The notes beneath the pieces are model-generated. The model was not told the origin of the DNA and searched no databases. It saw only the letters and a list, made by a program, of their open reading frames with translations. Position numbers and translations under genes: made by a program. This document shows positions 35,886-45,677 of a stretch of 64,000 nt of DNA, piece by piece. Every line of letters begins with the position of its first letter. Within the stretch, counting starts at the first letter, position 1. Origin of the DNA: an uncultured Methanobrevibacter sp. (GTDB lineage Archaea; Methanobacteriota; Methanobacteria; Methanobacteriales; Methanobacteriaceae); NCBI RefSeq assembly GCF_902801725.1, contig NZ_CADCJB010000012.1:1-64000 (forward strand), given 5' to 3'.

Positions 35886-37592
35886 TTAAATTTGAGGAAG
35901 TCTTTCATTTGTATTTGATCGGGTCCATGAACCCATATTTGAATAGAATGTGTTGATTTTGTTTTTAGTGGCCTGACTCAATGAATAATTAAGTTTGACA
36001 ATCAGACTGGAAGTATCGTAATCATTGAACTGATTGTACATATAGTCCACTGATAGCCAATTGGTTGGAATATCGTGGCTTCCATGGTCATAGTCTCCAG
36101 AAGGATTACCCACTAAAACTTTCTTACCATCCTTACTGATATCCAAAATTGCAACATAATGGCTCCAGGTGTGGAATATTAATGCACATCCTCCTTTTTT
36201 AAGTTCAGCTATGGCTTTGGAATAATATGTGCTTTTATAGTAATATGTACATTTCATATTGTATTTTTCCAATGCCCTTTTCAGGCCGCTGGTACTTGAA
36301 CCATCATAAGAATTGGTACCTGCATCTAGGCCCAAATGCCATTCATTGACATAGTTTCTTAAAACCTGAGTACACATACTGCATGATGTAGGACCGCAGG
36401 TATAACCTGTATCCTGTTCATCCCTCACTTCGGAATAGGTATAGGATTTTCCTTTCAGGTCTACAGTTATCTGAACCGGAGCATAATTATATTTGTTCAT
36501 AAGAACAATTCTTGTGTTGATTGCTCTTTCAATTACATTCCATTTTTCCCTTACAATCAAATGCAAGTATTTAGGTTGTGCTTTTGTTTTGAAGAACACA
36601 TATTTAGTCATTTTATTTTTCATGAATAAACAATAGCTATCTCTTTTAATGACCTCACGATACTGGTCCTTTAAAAGAGTGTATTTAGCATTGCCGTCAG
36701 CAAGCACGTAAAATGCAAACATATAATCCACATCAGGAACTCCATTCTTCTTAGGAACGGAATTTAAAAATGGATTTACCGGAGTTCCTTTAATACCAGT
36801 AACATTTTTAGAGGCTGATGCACTGGTGGTCTCCTTGGTACCTGAATAAGTAACCTTGACTTCATAAGTCTTTGTACCTAAATTAGGTCTGATTACGACA
36901 ATACCTTCGGAAGTTGTTTTCTTAGTAAACTTCTTGCCTCCAACAGTTATTGTCAAAGTTTGACCAGATATTGCTGAAGCATAAGCACTTTTCATGTAAA
37001 CCTTCAGATATCCGTTTGTAAGCAATATGTCATTTCCAATGACAAGTGAAGTGACCTTTGGAACATAAAGTTTAACTGTTTTTGAGGAAGGATTGTACTT
37101 ACTGTTACCTTTATATGTTGCAGTCAATGAATATGTTCCGACATTCTTTGTAATTTTAAGGCTTGCAATTCCTTTTGAATTAGTAACTGCATTGTAGTTA
37201 GCATTATCCAATTTAAAGGCTATGGCAGCATTTTTAATTGGAGTGCCATTTGAATCCTTCAGATATACCTGGAAATTGCTTCCTTTAGCAACTTTAGTGT
37301 GAATAGGGGTTATTGTAGTAGCTAACTTCACAGTCCCCTTAGATGAAGCCATTAAGTTTTCATCTTCATTTAAATTTTTATTGAGAATATCACTATCAGA
37401 ATCATTATATGAAGAAATTACCTCCATATCCTTGGCATTATTTAATTTTAAATCCTCATTTCCTGTTGCAACAGAATCATCAGCCTGATTTAATCCCAAA
37501 TCTGTTGAATTAATATCACTAGCTGAAACAACAGCAATATTGAACAGGAGTAAAATTAAACAAATTAAAGCCAATTTCGTTTTTGAATACAT
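35886..37592 (-). CDS. Surface cysteine-peptidase-like protein with Ig-like repeats
   Basis: 568 residues. Signal peptide LALICLILLLFNIAVVSA; two Ig-like units (~90-180 and ~185-270); then a C-terminal catalytic-looking domain. TGYTCGPTSCSM puts a candidate nucleophile at Cys399, SHYVAILD gives His478, and GNP at 495-497 offers Asn496 where C39-like peptidases usually have Asp-Pro. Just before it, RAINTRIVLMNKYNYAP and VDLKGKSYTY resemble a pseudomurein-binding repeat. This layout suggests a C39/C71-like papain-fold enzyme acting on pseudomurein peptides or on surface proteins. GGTGA precedes ATG 37592; 13 bases separate it from an amidohydrolase gene upstream, so the two are probably cotranscribed. 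Confidence 0.7.
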   Translation of the reverse strand: MYSKTKLALICLILLLFNIAVVSASDINSTDLGLNQADDSVATGNEDLKLNNAKDMEVISSYNDSDSDILNKNLNEDENLMASSKGTVKLATTITPIHTKVAKGSNFQVYLKDSNGTPIKNAAIAFKLDNANYNAVTNSKGIASLKITKNVGTYSLTATYKGNSKYNPSSKTVKLYVPKVTSLVIGNDILLTNGYLKVYMKSAYASAISGQTLTITVGGKKFTKKTTSEGIVVIRPNLGTKTYEVKVTYSGTKETTSASASKNVTGIKGTPVNPFLNSVPKKNGVPDVDYMFAFYVLADGNAKYTLLKDQYREVIKRDSYCLFMKNKMTKYVFFKTKAQPKYLHLIVREKWNVIERAINTRIVLMNKYNYAPVQITVDLKGKSYTYSEVRDEQDTGYTCGPTSCSMCTQVLRNYVNEWHLGLDAGTNSYDGSSTSGLKRALEKYNMKCTYYYKSTYYSKAIAELKKGGCALIFHTWSHYVAILDISKDGKKVLVGNPSGDYDHGSHDIPTNWLSVDYMYNQFNDYDTSSLIVKLNYSLSQATKNKINTFYSNMGSWTRSNTNERLPQI

Positions 37593-37605
37593 ATTTTCAC
37601 CGAAA

Positions 37606-38403
37606 TTATTTTAATCCTAGAATTTTAGCGGAATTTTCATATAAAATCATATTTTCTTCTTCAGGAGTCAATCCTATCTTATGGAAAAGTTCCATTTCAC
37701 TTTCTGATTCCCACATGGGATAATCAGTTCCCCATAAAACTCTATCGACTCCATATTCATAAATGAACTTTTTTGCATCTTGAGATGATAACTCATAAAG
37801 ACTGGAACTTAAATCGACATAAAGATTTGGAGTTCCTGCAAGTTTTTCCGTTGCTTCAGCCCAAACGCTCCAACCGGCAAAATGAGCGCCGATTACGAGC
37901 ATATCCGGAAACTTCTCAAGAAACGGTTTGAGTTGTTCGGGATTAGAATAATTGTACCTGTAATCTCCGCAATGTATTAAAACAGGAACATTTCCTTCAT
38001 TAATTATTTCTCCCATCTTGAATGATTTTTCTTCATTCAATGCAAATTGCTGAAAATCCGGATGAAGCTTTACTCCCTTAAGGCCCAGTCCAAGCAGATG
38101 TTCAAAATCGCCTTTTACATCATCACTGTCAGGATGAAGGGTTCCGAAACCTGTAAAAAGGTCTGGATTTTCTTTAACGACACTGCTTATGAATTCGTTT
38201 ATTGACCTTACTTGTTTTGGAGTGGTTGCAACAGAATGAATCAGATAATGTACAACTCCAACTTTATTTCCATCTTCTATGAGATTATTAATTTTACCAT
38301 TCAATGACATGTCAAGATCATAAAAATCCCGAATTCCTTTAACTGCTTTTGAAGCAATTTTTTCAGGATAGATATGACAATGAGCATTAATTACTTTTTG
38401 CAT
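37606..38403 (-). CDS. Amidohydrolase-family metal-dependent hydrolase (PF04909-like)
   Basis: 265 residues, TIM-barrel hydrolase. Metal-site motifs: NAHCHIYP at the N terminus (HxH), VKLHPDFQ, VLIHCGD, ahfagw (IGAHFAGW) and LWGTDYPMW with the late Asp. Enzymes of this branch include decarboxylases and lactonases; the substrate cannot be told. First gene of a pair with the surface peptidase. The start is ATG 38403; the upstream GGCGGTT is a weak ribosome site. Confidence 0.8.
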   Translation of the reverse strand: MQKVINAHCHIYPEKIASKAVKGIRDFYDLDMSLNGKINNLIEDGNKVGVVHYLIHSVATTPKQVRSINEFISSVVKENPDLFTGFGTLHPDSDDVKGDFEHLLGLGLKGVKLHPDFQQFALNEEKSFKMGEIINEGNVPVLIHCGDYRYNYSNPEQLKPFLEKFPDMLVIGAHFAGWSVWAEATEKLAGTPNLYVDLSSSLYELSSQDAKKFIYEYGVDRVLWGTDYPMWESESEMELFHKIGLTPEEENMILYENSAKILGLK

Positions 38404-38868
38404 ATTTTGTAACCGCCTTACAAAAAAATTAATTTATAATTACATTTAGTTTTTAATCCTTTATAAAAATAATGTATAAATCCTTTAAAAATCGATTAGG
38501 TCAAAATACCAAATTGTATCGATAAAATAGGCAAAATTTGAATGTTTTAATAATATTTCAAAAAGAATGTCAGATAATGAATTTCTGCAGATATCTTAAA
38601 TTTTAAAGTATGTAAAAAAAGTTAAAAATGTGTAAATCACAAATCACATCGACAATACCAATTTCAATCCAGTTAATGCATTTATTTATAAATCCAATGC
38701 GTTATTGCAATTTTACATCATTTAATCTCAAACTTGTCGAAATTTTCCACTTTTTGAATTTGGAATCTGAAAGAAAATAAGCTTCAGTTCACTCATGCAA
38801 GTTATTGGAAGCATTTTTTTACGAAATAATATTTGTCAGGGGGCACGAAGTGAACTGGCAAATATCAT
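38404..38868. other. Intergenic region after the Eha/CBS cluster
   Basis: 465 bp. It holds the promoter of the amidohydrolase pair (ATCGAT at 38491-38496 and 38518-38523, an A/T-rich TATA-like stretch near 38460-38480) and the 3' flank of the CBS gene. The stretch around 38680-38800 is less AT-rich but shows no ORF, tRNA or strong hairpin. A small RNA there cannot be excluded. Confidence 0.35.
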
Positions 38869-39504
38869 CTATTTTCTTGCTTTTCCTACACGGCGGGCGA
38901 TAACCATTTCACCGACAGATATCAAACCGGCAAAGAATTTTTCCAAACCTCCGGTTGCCCAGATAGCTTCACCGAATGTGGAATTCATAATATTCGCTTC
39001 ATATTCTTCAGGGGAAATCTTTATACCAGTTGTCTTTTTAGACACCAATGCTGATGCTGCCATCAGTTCTTCCCATGTTACTCCCTTTAACTGATGTTGC
39101 ATTGCTTTGTACAGCTTTACAACTTTAATATCATATAAATCGGACAGAAGCTCTACAATATCGCAGGCTCTGACCATACCAATTACCTGATTATCATCAT
39201 TTACAACAGGAACTGTTACGAATTTATTGTTTGCAGTCAGGATTACTGCTTTTCTTGCAGGATCATCTTCATGAACAGTTGCAATTTCTTCATATCCACT
39301 CATTATTTCATGAATCTTTTGATTTCCTTCTCTCAATCCTCTGGTAATATCAAAAGATGTTATCCATCCAACCAATTGCTTATTGTCGTTTACTACAGGA
39401 CAGGTAAAACGCCTAATTTCTTCCATCACTTTGGAAACTTCAACAACTCCATCATCACAGTTCAAATATACAAATTCTTTATCCATTAACTCTTTTGCTC
39501 TCAT
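38869..39504 (-). CDS. Two-CBS-domain protein
   Basis: 211 residues from ATG 39504, which follows GGGGT; an in-frame ATG at 39534 would overlap the ferredoxin gene. Two CBS units (residues ~1-60: MRAKELMDKEFVYLN…GWITSFDITRGL; ~65-125: IHEIMSGYEEIATVHEDDPARKA…GMVRACDIVELL) can bind adenosyl compounds. A C-terminal ~85-residue part (YKAMQHQLKGVTWEELMAA) is not recognised. It directly follows the polyferredoxin gene, so an energy-sensing role for the Eha cluster is a fair guess. Confidence 0.75.
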   Translation of the reverse strand: MRAKELMDKEFVYLNCDDGVVEVSKVMEEIRRFTCPVVNDNKQLVGWITSFDITRGLREGNQKIHEIMSGYEEIATVHEDDPARKAVILTANNKFVTVPVVNDDNQVIGMVRACDIVELLSDLYDIKVVKLYKAMQHQLKGVTWEELMAASALVSKKTTGIKISPEEYEANIMNSTFGEAIWATGGLEKFFAGLISVGEMVIARRVGKARK

Positions 39505-39520
39505 AAACAAAACCCCATTT

Positions 39521-40348
39521 TTATTCAATTTCAATCCGTTTCAATGCTTCTACAGGACAATGACGAGTACATTCTACACATCTTATGCATTTATCATTGT
39601 CAAGAACAACTTTACCATCTATTAACTCTATAGCACCTGTCGGACAATTTTCTTCACACAAATAGCAATTAACACAGGATTCGTGATTGATATCAATGTT
39701 CCTGCTGTGAATTATAGGACCAATGTATCTGTCAAGCTCGATTGCATTGCTATTCAGTGAAATTTCAGCGCATGCTCCGCATCCGATACACATTTTCTCA
39801 TTAATATAAGGATACAGTTCATTTTCAATCAGTTCAATGCCCAAATCCATATCCAAATCATCAAAGAACTCCTTGAATTCCATGGTGAATGCGTTTGTTG
39901 GACATAAATTAGCACAATCATCCCAATTGTTATCAATTGAATAGTCAATTGAAATATTATTCATCCTAACTACCCTGTGAGGACTTCTGACATTACTCAA
40001 GTTATATTCAATAACATCATACTCTTCCTCATGGTCATAAATAACTGAATTGTTGATTAATTTGATTGCTGAAATCGGACAAGTTTGTACGCAAATTTCA
40101 CATTTAACACATTTTTCAGTTATTTTAGCTATTCTAAATATATTAGCTGGTTCGATTGCATTAACTGGACATTCTTCTACACAGGTATTACATCTTACGC
40201 ATTTAGGTGCAACGGCTATAATTTCCTCTTCGGTACTGAAATCCTCCAGTTCAAATTGGAAATCATCTCCATCATCATCTAATTCAACAGATTTCAAAAG
40301 AACCTCACGTTCCAGGTTCTTCATCTGTTTTATAAAAGATACATTCAT
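39521..40348 (-). CDS. Polyferredoxin of the Eha cluster
   Basis: 275 residues. Four full 4Fe-4S motifs of the type CxxCxxCxxxCP: CVRCNTCVEECP, CVKCEICVQTCP, CVNCYLCEENCP and CIRCVECTRHCP. Two more sites are degenerate: CANLCPTNAF lacks its first two Cys, and CIGCGACAEIS lacks the last. The protein probably passes electrons between the hydrogenase and ferredoxin-dependent enzymes. GGTAAT before ATG 40348. It follows the PfkB gene with a 33-bp gap. Confidence 0.85.
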   Translation of the reverse strand: MNVSFIKQMKNLEREVLLKSVELDDDGDDFQFELEDFSTEEEIIAVAPKCVRCNTCVEECPVNAIEPANIFRIAKITEKCVKCEICVQTCPISAIKLINNSVIYDHEEEYDVIEYNLSNVRSPHRVVRMNNISIDYSIDNNWDDCANLCPTNAFTMEFKEFFDDLDMDLGIELIENELYPYINEKMCIGCGACAEISLNSNAIELDRYIGPIIHSRNIDINHESCVNCYLCEENCPTGAIELIDGKVVLDNDKCIRCVECTRHCPVEALKRIEIE

Positions 40349-40381
40349 ATTATTACCAACTAAATAATTTATTTTAATGAT

Positions 40382-41314
40382 TTAAAAGAATTCCTCCAAT
40401 TCCTTTGCGGTAGGGAACTTGTCCATGCCGAAACCCTGAATAGCTTTGCTTGCTACCCAATTTCCGATTTGGCAGGATTTCTCAAGGTCATATCCTTTTA
40501 AAAAGGAATATAAAAATCCGCTGTTGAAGCTGTCTCCCGCTCCGGTAGTGTCAACAGCATCACATTTGTATGCTTCAACAAAACATTCTTCAGAATTATT
40601 TATTGCAAACACACCTTTTGAACCTTGCTTTACAACAACAGTTCCGATTCCCAAATCCAAAAGACCTATGGTTAATTCTTTTAAATCGGCATAATCATTA
40701 TCACACAATAATCTTAATTCAGACTCGTTTATAAGCAGGATATCGGTTCTCTCAAGAATTGGCATTAAGGCATCGAACCCCTTTTCAACATAGAGCATTC
40801 CCGGGTCAAAGCTTAAAAGAGTCTCCTTGCTGAACTTTTCCAAAAGTTCAATCTGAGTATTGAATGAGTCTCCGACAAATGATGTATAATGCATTATTTT
40901 ACATCTCATAATATTCAAAGGATTTATTTCACCTATTTTAATGTCGTCATTAACTCCTGGAGAAATATAAAGACATCTCTCACCATTCTTATCGACAAAT
41001 CCTATGCATTTTCCGGTAGAACCGTTTTGGGAATATATCAGATTGTTTGAATATACACCATTAACAGCCAAGTTATATTCAATCAAATCACCGTCTTCAT
41101 CCTCAGCGATTTTTCCGATGATTGATGTTGAACATCCCAAACGTGCCAATCCCACAATAGTATTGGCTGCAGAACCTCCAGGAGTGTCAGTTTCGCTTGT
41201 TATGAAACTTTCCTCATCATAGGAAACTATCTTGTCTACAGAATAGAGCTTGTCCACATTCAAAGCTCCGAATCCTATTACTTCAGCATTAAGATCATTA
41301 TCATAAATTTCCAT
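40382..41314 (-). CDS. PfkB-family (ribokinase-like) sugar kinase of the Eha cluster
   Basis: 310 residues. N-terminal ETDTPGGSAANTIVGLARLG and C-terminal VDTTGAGDSFNSGFLYSFL are the two PfkB signatures, the second with the catalytic Asp of GAGD. A gene of this kind belongs to the methanobacterial eha transcription unit by position (the hydrophilic ORFs at its 3' end), yet it has no known part in hydrogen metabolism. Nine bases separate it from the ftr-like gene. Confidence 0.85.
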   Translation of the reverse strand: MEIYDNDLNAEVIGFGALNVDKLYSVDKIVSYDEESFITSETDTPGGSAANTIVGLARLGCSTSIIGKIAEDEDGDLIEYNLAVNGVYSNNLIYSQNGSTGKCIGFVDKNGERCLYISPGVNDDIKIGEINPLNIMRCKIMHYTSFVGDSFNTQIELLEKFSKETLLSFDPGMLYVEKGFDALMPILERTDILLINESELRLLCDNDYADLKELTIGLLDLGIGTVVVKQGSKGVFAINNSEECFVEAYKCDAVDTTGAGDSFNSGFLYSFLKGYDLEKSCQIGNWVASKAIQGFGMDKFPTAKELEEFF

Positions 41315-41323
41315 TTTAAAACC

Positions 41324-42214
41324 TTACTTTAAAATATCCAATAGATTTATATTCTTATCTCCAAGTTTTCCATCAAAATTGCCGGCAGATATTTTTACAA
41401 CACCCTCAAATTCCAAAGCAGCATCAATTCCTGCCTTAATGGCCTTATTCATGGCGTCTTCGTTGATTGCATTGACAACAATTTCGGGAATATAGTTAAC
41501 TCCGTCGGGAACCTTTGACTCCTCGCCTAAGAATTCCTTAAGAGACGGACAATAAACATGATTTGTAGTAGGTCCGATTTCAGGGAAATTGGTTTCCGGC
41601 TTTGAAGCTGCAGAACAGATTTCAAATGGTGCTGTAGCACCTTCAACATCCATAATTGCATTAATTACTGCATCTCCCGCTTCAAGAACTGCTTCTGGAG
41701 TGGAACATAAATACCAGAAGTTTCCTCCCATTATTCCATCGTTTATCCTGAATTTTTCTTCTATCTGGAAATCAGGAACTGCAATAGGAACATTAATCAT
41801 TCTTCTTCCATATTCCTCTACAATCCACTCATAACCGTCACCACAATGACCGACAATATCCATCATTTCAATGAATTCATCACCTTCTGAATCGGAATAG
41901 TCAAATATTCGTGTAAACGGTTTGACCAAAACGTCCTGTCTCAGTCTGTAGGACAATTCAAATGCAAACTTTTCCACATCATCTCCACCTAGCCAGTATT
42001 GGACAACGGCACCATATCTTCCGTCAGGAGTTTGACTTTCATCCAAAAATCCTTCAACTCCACCTTCCACTCTGCCGATTACTGCGCTTGGAGTGGAAGT
42101 GGAATCATATGCTGCCCTTTTGACAATCTCTTTAGTAGGCCCTGTGATTAAAGCCCTTACATATTTGCCTTCAAAAGCTTCGAAAAATGTGTCATCCACC
42201 TTATCATAATTCAT
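41324..42214 (-). CDS. Formylmethanofuran:tetrahydromethanopterin formyltransferase paralogue
   Basis: 296 residues, the size of Ftr, which moves the formyl group from methanofuran to H4MPT in the first steps of CO2 reduction. Family stretches: [28 protein letters not shown] (read as [29 protein letters not shown]), [20 protein letters not shown] and CPSLKEFLG. Methanobacteriales carry an extra Ftr in the eha unit; this is that paralogue by position and may not be the main Ftr. AGGTAA before ATG 42214. Confidence 0.9.
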   Translation of the reverse strand: MNYDKVDDTFFEAFEGKYVRALITGPTKEIVKRAAYDSTSTPSAVIGRVEGGVEGFLDESQTPDGRYGAVVQYWLGGDDVEKFAFELSYRLRQDVLVKPFTRIFDYSDSEGDEFIEMMDIVGHCGDGYEWIVEEYGRRMINVPIAVPDFQIEEKFRINDGIMGGNFWYLCSTPEAVLEAGDAVINAIMDVEGATAPFEICSAASKPETNFPEIGPTTNHVYCPSLKEFLGEESKVPDGVNYIPEIVVNAINEDAMNKAIKAGIDAALEFEGVVKISAGNFDGKLGDKNINLLDILK

Positions 42215-42233
42215 TTTATTACCTTCTATAAAC

Positions 42234-43280
42234 TTAACCTAATCCTCCAATATCCTGGCCTCTAATGTTATTTCTCATGTCTTTGCTCAGTTTCAGGATA
42301 TCTTCGAAGTTATTTTCATCAATAATTTTAATTAAAGGATATTCCTCATTTTCAAAAACATCAAAGAATCTGTTTCTTATCTTCAAATCCACATCATAAT
42401 CTTCAAACAGTTTAGTCAAATCATTTGAGCTGTTGTAATCATTTATAAACTTTAAAACATTATTTTTATCAGTATTTGAGTAAATATCAGCTATTACACA
42501 TGTTGTAACTGCACTTGGAGATACGATAGCTATCTGGGCGACTTTCAGAGGATATTCATTTCCATTGAATGATATGCTGATTCCATCATGGTCCCTTGCA
42601 AATTCCAACGGCTCCACATCAGTTATGCTGTCCCCTATATACAATACCTTCCCAGTATCGATGCCGTCCCTTTCGATTATCTCATGAATAGCCATCCTTT
42701 TGCCTTCACCGCCAACCACATTTATTTTCCGGATTTCTTCATAAATTCCCATCTTTGCTATCTGATTGAAGAAAATGTCGTCGAACATTTCATAGTCATC
42801 AGGATTATCCAAGATCTTATCCTTGAATTCAAGGACTTTTTCTATTTCTTCATCATTTAGAGACAATGCATCTACATCCACTTTTGTATAAAATGTATTC
42901 TCGAATGGGAACTCCATATAATTTGAAAGTGCTTCAATATATTGACCATAACTAGTACTAACTATATATGTATTCATAGCTTCCTTCAAGTATTTTAATA
43001 GGAATTCTGAGTCCCTGACTGCATAAATATTGTTTTGTGAAAAATCAATTAAATCAGAGTTTTTAATGTTTTCACAAACGAAAAAAGGCAGAATCAATTT
43101 CAAGGTATTGCCTGCCTTATAATTATCTCTTTTTACAACATCGACCAGATAATCATCATACAAACTGAGAATCTTAAATAATTCACCGCCATTTTCAATG
43201 AAATGAGCGGACATTTCAAAGGCATTGTCGTTTAAAGTCAATGGCCCCTCGCAATCTGTAATAAATGACTTTTCAAACAT
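42234..43280 (-). CDS. ehaR: EhaR, HAD-like protein of the Eha operon
   Basis: 348 residues. The N-terminal [13 protein letters not shown] is a HAD-type start (D-x-x-G-P-L), and [20 protein letters not shown] is the late GDSxTD motif; these point to a haloacid-dehalogenase fold, the archaeal COG4030-like group. It holds a long insert (~90-200). Its substrate is unknown. I choose ATG 43280 behind AGGTGATTT rather than the TTG in front. It follows ehaQ by four bases. Confidence 0.75.
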   Translation of the reverse strand: MFEKSFITDCEGPLTLNDNAFEMSAHFIENGGELFKILSLYDDYLVDVVKRDNYKAGNTLKLILPFFVCENIKNSDLIDFSQNNIYAVRDSEFLLKYLKEAMNTYIVSTSYGQYIEALSNYMEFPFENTFYTKVDVDALSLNDEEIEKVLEFKDKILDNPDDYEMFDDIFFNQIAKMGIYEEIRKINVVGGEGKRMAIHEIIERDGIDTGKVLYIGDSITDVEPLEFARDHDGISISFNGNEYPLKVAQIAIVSPSAVTTCVIADIYSNTDKNNVLKFINDYNSSNDLTKLFEDYDVDLKIRNRFFDVFENEEYPLIKIIDENNFEDILKLSKDMRNNIRGQDIGGLG

Positions 43281-43284
43281 CAAA

Positions 43285-44652
43285 TCACCTGAAGTTAACT
43301 ATTCTTATTGTATCAAGCGGACAAATCGCTTCACAGTTTCTACAGTAAATGCACTTTTCACTATCAAAATCTATCTTGTCATCATTCAATGTCAATGCAT
43401 CTGTCGGACAGTTTTTGGCGCAGATTGCACATGCCTGACATTTGGTATGTGAAATTGACAAATCGCCGATTCTCTGATAATGCAGGTAAGACCTTGCATA
43501 GTACAAATCAGTGTCCTTGCTGTAGAAGTAATCGTCATAAGCTCCTATTGCATCAAAGTTACATTGTTCTACACACTTGCCGCAGTATATACAGTTATCA
43601 TTGATCTTGATTGGATTTGGTCCGTCAAGCTCTATAGCTTCAACAGGACATACATTGAAACAGTCCCCACAGGCGACACACTTGCTTTCATAGACTTCGA
43701 TGTTTCTATCCATCAGATATGAACCGAACAGCTTTGAGAACTTATTCACTTCAATGCTTGAATCCAGACTGATTTTAAGTTCCTTCTCCATCAAATCATT
43801 TACCTTGTATTCAATGAAATTTTCAAAATTCTGGTCATCAAATTCAAGAGCGATTGAGTTTCCTACCTTTTCAAGAACCTTATTCAAGCTTATCAGGTCA
43901 AGTGATAGGTTTTTCATGTCATAATCGATAATGCTTGATACGATATCAAAGGATTTGATTTCACTATACATCTTATAAGCCTTTTTACGTGATGAATACT
44001 TGATTGCTGTTGAAGGACATGAATGCATACATTCCTCACATCTTGCACAGTATCCCGGATTGATGTATGGAAGCTTATTGGTTCTTGCAACATTGATTGC
44101 ACCCATTGACGGACATACGCGAGTACATGTCATGCACCCGATACACTTGTCCTGATTGACAACGATGGCCTTACCTCCCTTAACTGTTTTAGGAAGCAGC
44201 TGACCATACTTGATTGCATCTGTAGGGCATACCCTGAAACAGTATCCGCAGCGGATACATGTATCCTTATTAATTTCACTGTGAGGCTCCTGCTTTCCGT
44301 CTGCAACCAGATGTATAGAACCGTTTTTACAGGCCTGAACGCATGCTCCGCATGCTTTGCATAACTTGACATTGATGTTTGGAACGTTTTCCTTTAAAGG
44401 AGGATCCATTTTTACATCAAGAGAAATCGCATCAAATGGGCAAGCATTACGGCACAATACGCAACCAAAGCATGTGTTTTTTATTTTAATGAAGCCGTCA
44501 TCCTCATCCAAATAGATTGCTTCGATAGGACAGGACTTAAGACAAGGCTTATCCTTACAGTTTGCACATTTTGTTTGATCAACGACATAATCAACGTCAA
44601 CATGCCTTAATGGTCTTGGTGTTTTAGTATAACTATCAATCATAACACTCAC
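43285..44652 (-). CDS. ehaQ: EhaQ, 10[4Fe-4S]-type polyferredoxin
   Basis: 455 residues with ten cluster-binding motifs, matching the 10[4Fe-4S] polyferredoxin described for the eha operon. Examples: CFGCVLCRNACP, CIRCGYCFRVCP, CIGCMTCTRVCP, CVACGDCFNVCP and CIYCRNCEAICP. The third and eighth lack the usual Pro after the fourth Cys (CKACGACVQACK, CIYCGKCVEQCN). A roughly 90-residue helical stretch without Cys separates motifs 6 and 7. It overlaps ehaP by ATGA. Electron wire between the hydrogenase and ferredoxin. Confidence 0.9.
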   Translation of the reverse strand: MSVMIDSYTKTPRPLRHVDVDYVVDQTKCANCKDKPCLKSCPIEAIYLDEDDGFIKIKNTCFGCVLCRNACPFDAISLDVKMDPPLKENVPNINVKLCKACGACVQACKNGSIHLVADGKQEPHSEINKDTCIRCGYCFRVCPTDAIKYGQLLPKTVKGGKAIVVNQDKCIGCMTCTRVCPSMGAINVARTNKLPYINPGYCARCEECMHSCPSTAIKYSSRKKAYKMYSEIKSFDIVSSIIDYDMKNLSLDLISLNKVLEKVGNSIALEFDDQNFENFIEYKVNDLMEKELKISLDSSIEVNKFSKLFGSYLMDRNIEVYESKCVACGDCFNVCPVEAIELDGPNPIKINDNCIYCGKCVEQCNFDAIGAYDDYFYSKDTDLYYARSYLHYQRIGDLSISHTKCQACAICAKNCPTDALTLNDDKIDFDSEKCIYCRNCEAICPLDTIRIVNFR

Positions 44653-45677
44653 TCCATAACAATATTCTCATTCAAATTAGATGCCTTTACAGTAGTATGA
44701 ATTATTTCATCGTCTTCGAGGGAGAATTTGGCAATGAAATATTTAATTACTGAAAATGGACATGTCTGGTAACAAATACTGCAGCGCAAACATTTGTCCT
44801 TATCCCTTACTATTGTATCCTCTTTTTCATCGAAGGATATGCAGCCAGTAGGGCATTCAGGAATACAAAGCTGACATTTTTCACATTTGGATTTGTCCCA
44901 ATCTATTATTCTGATTTTAAGTCTGTTTACTGCATTTGTAATAATCTCCAATGATACTTCTTCATCTGGAATAATCTTCAATGCATCATCCCATATTCCG
45001 GAAAGCGGAACTTCATACTGTAAAAGGTCATTCTGTTCTAACGACCTCAAATCCTCTTCCTTATTGTTAATGAAATCCTCAAGATAGTTTACAGTAAGAA
45101 GAATTAGTTCCTTTTGGTCCTGCAAGTTTTCAACAAATACTCCTTTCATAGCACCGTTTACAGGACAAACCTCCAGGCATTCCCCACAGGAAATACATTT
45201 AAGCTGATTTACCTGAAGCTTATCGTTGACAAGTTCAATTGCTCCAACAGGACATTTCTTCATACATTTCTTACATTTGATGCATAAGAAATCATCGACA
45301 ATATACTGCCTTTTAGAGGGAATAATATTAAATTCAGGCATTATCAAATGATTCAAACCGCATTCCAATGTTTTTGGGTCAGTCGGACAAACTTCAGCAC
45401 AGAAACCGCAGCGGATACATGCTCCAGGATTAATGACTGGATAAGTCAGGCCTTCACTTTCCTCATCATCCTTCTGCCTGACAATCTTAATAGCGTTAGG
45501 TGAAGGACATGAAACAGTACATGCACCGCAACCAATACAATACTCCTTGTTGACTTTAGGAAAATCCCTGAAACGTTCCGGTTTTTCTGCAATTTCAGGA
45601 TCGGTTTTTGCATTGGTGAATGCATCAGCCCATGCTTTTCTTGCAAAATCAAAAATATACCACATTAATGAAGACAT
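44649..45677 (-). CDS. ehaP: EhaP, 6[4Fe-4S]-type polyferredoxin
   Basis: 342 residues with exactly six CxxCxxCxxxCP motifs (CIGCGACTVSCP, CIRCGFCAEVCP, CIKCKKCMKKCP, CISCGECLEVCP, CEKCQLCIPECP, CLRCSICYQTCP), as in the 6[4Fe-4S] subunit of the eha operon. The start codon follows the ehaO stop directly (TAAATG), with GAGGT at the end of ehaO. Confidence 0.9.
   Translation of the reverse strand: MSSLMWYIFDFARKAWADAFTNAKTDPEIAEKPERFRDFPKVNKEYCIGCGACTVSCPSPNAIKIVRQKDDEESEGLTYPVINPGACIRCGFCAEVCPTDPKTLECGLNHLIMPEFNIIPSKRQYIVDDFLCIKCKKCMKKCPVGAIELVNDKLQVNQLKCISCGECLEVCPVNGAMKGVFVENLQDQKELILLTVNYLEDFINNKEEDLRSLEQNDLLQYEVPLSGIWDDALKIIPDEEVSLEIITNAVNRLKIRIIDWDKSKCEKCQLCIPECPTGCISFDEKEDTIVRDKDKCLRCSICYQTCPFSVIKYFIAKFSLEDDEIIHTTVKASNLNENIVME

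Noticed and set aside
38680-38800. tRNA or structured RNA in the less AT-rich part of the 465-bp gap
   Set aside because: No cloverleaf, no T-loop consensus and no stable hairpin could be found by eye.
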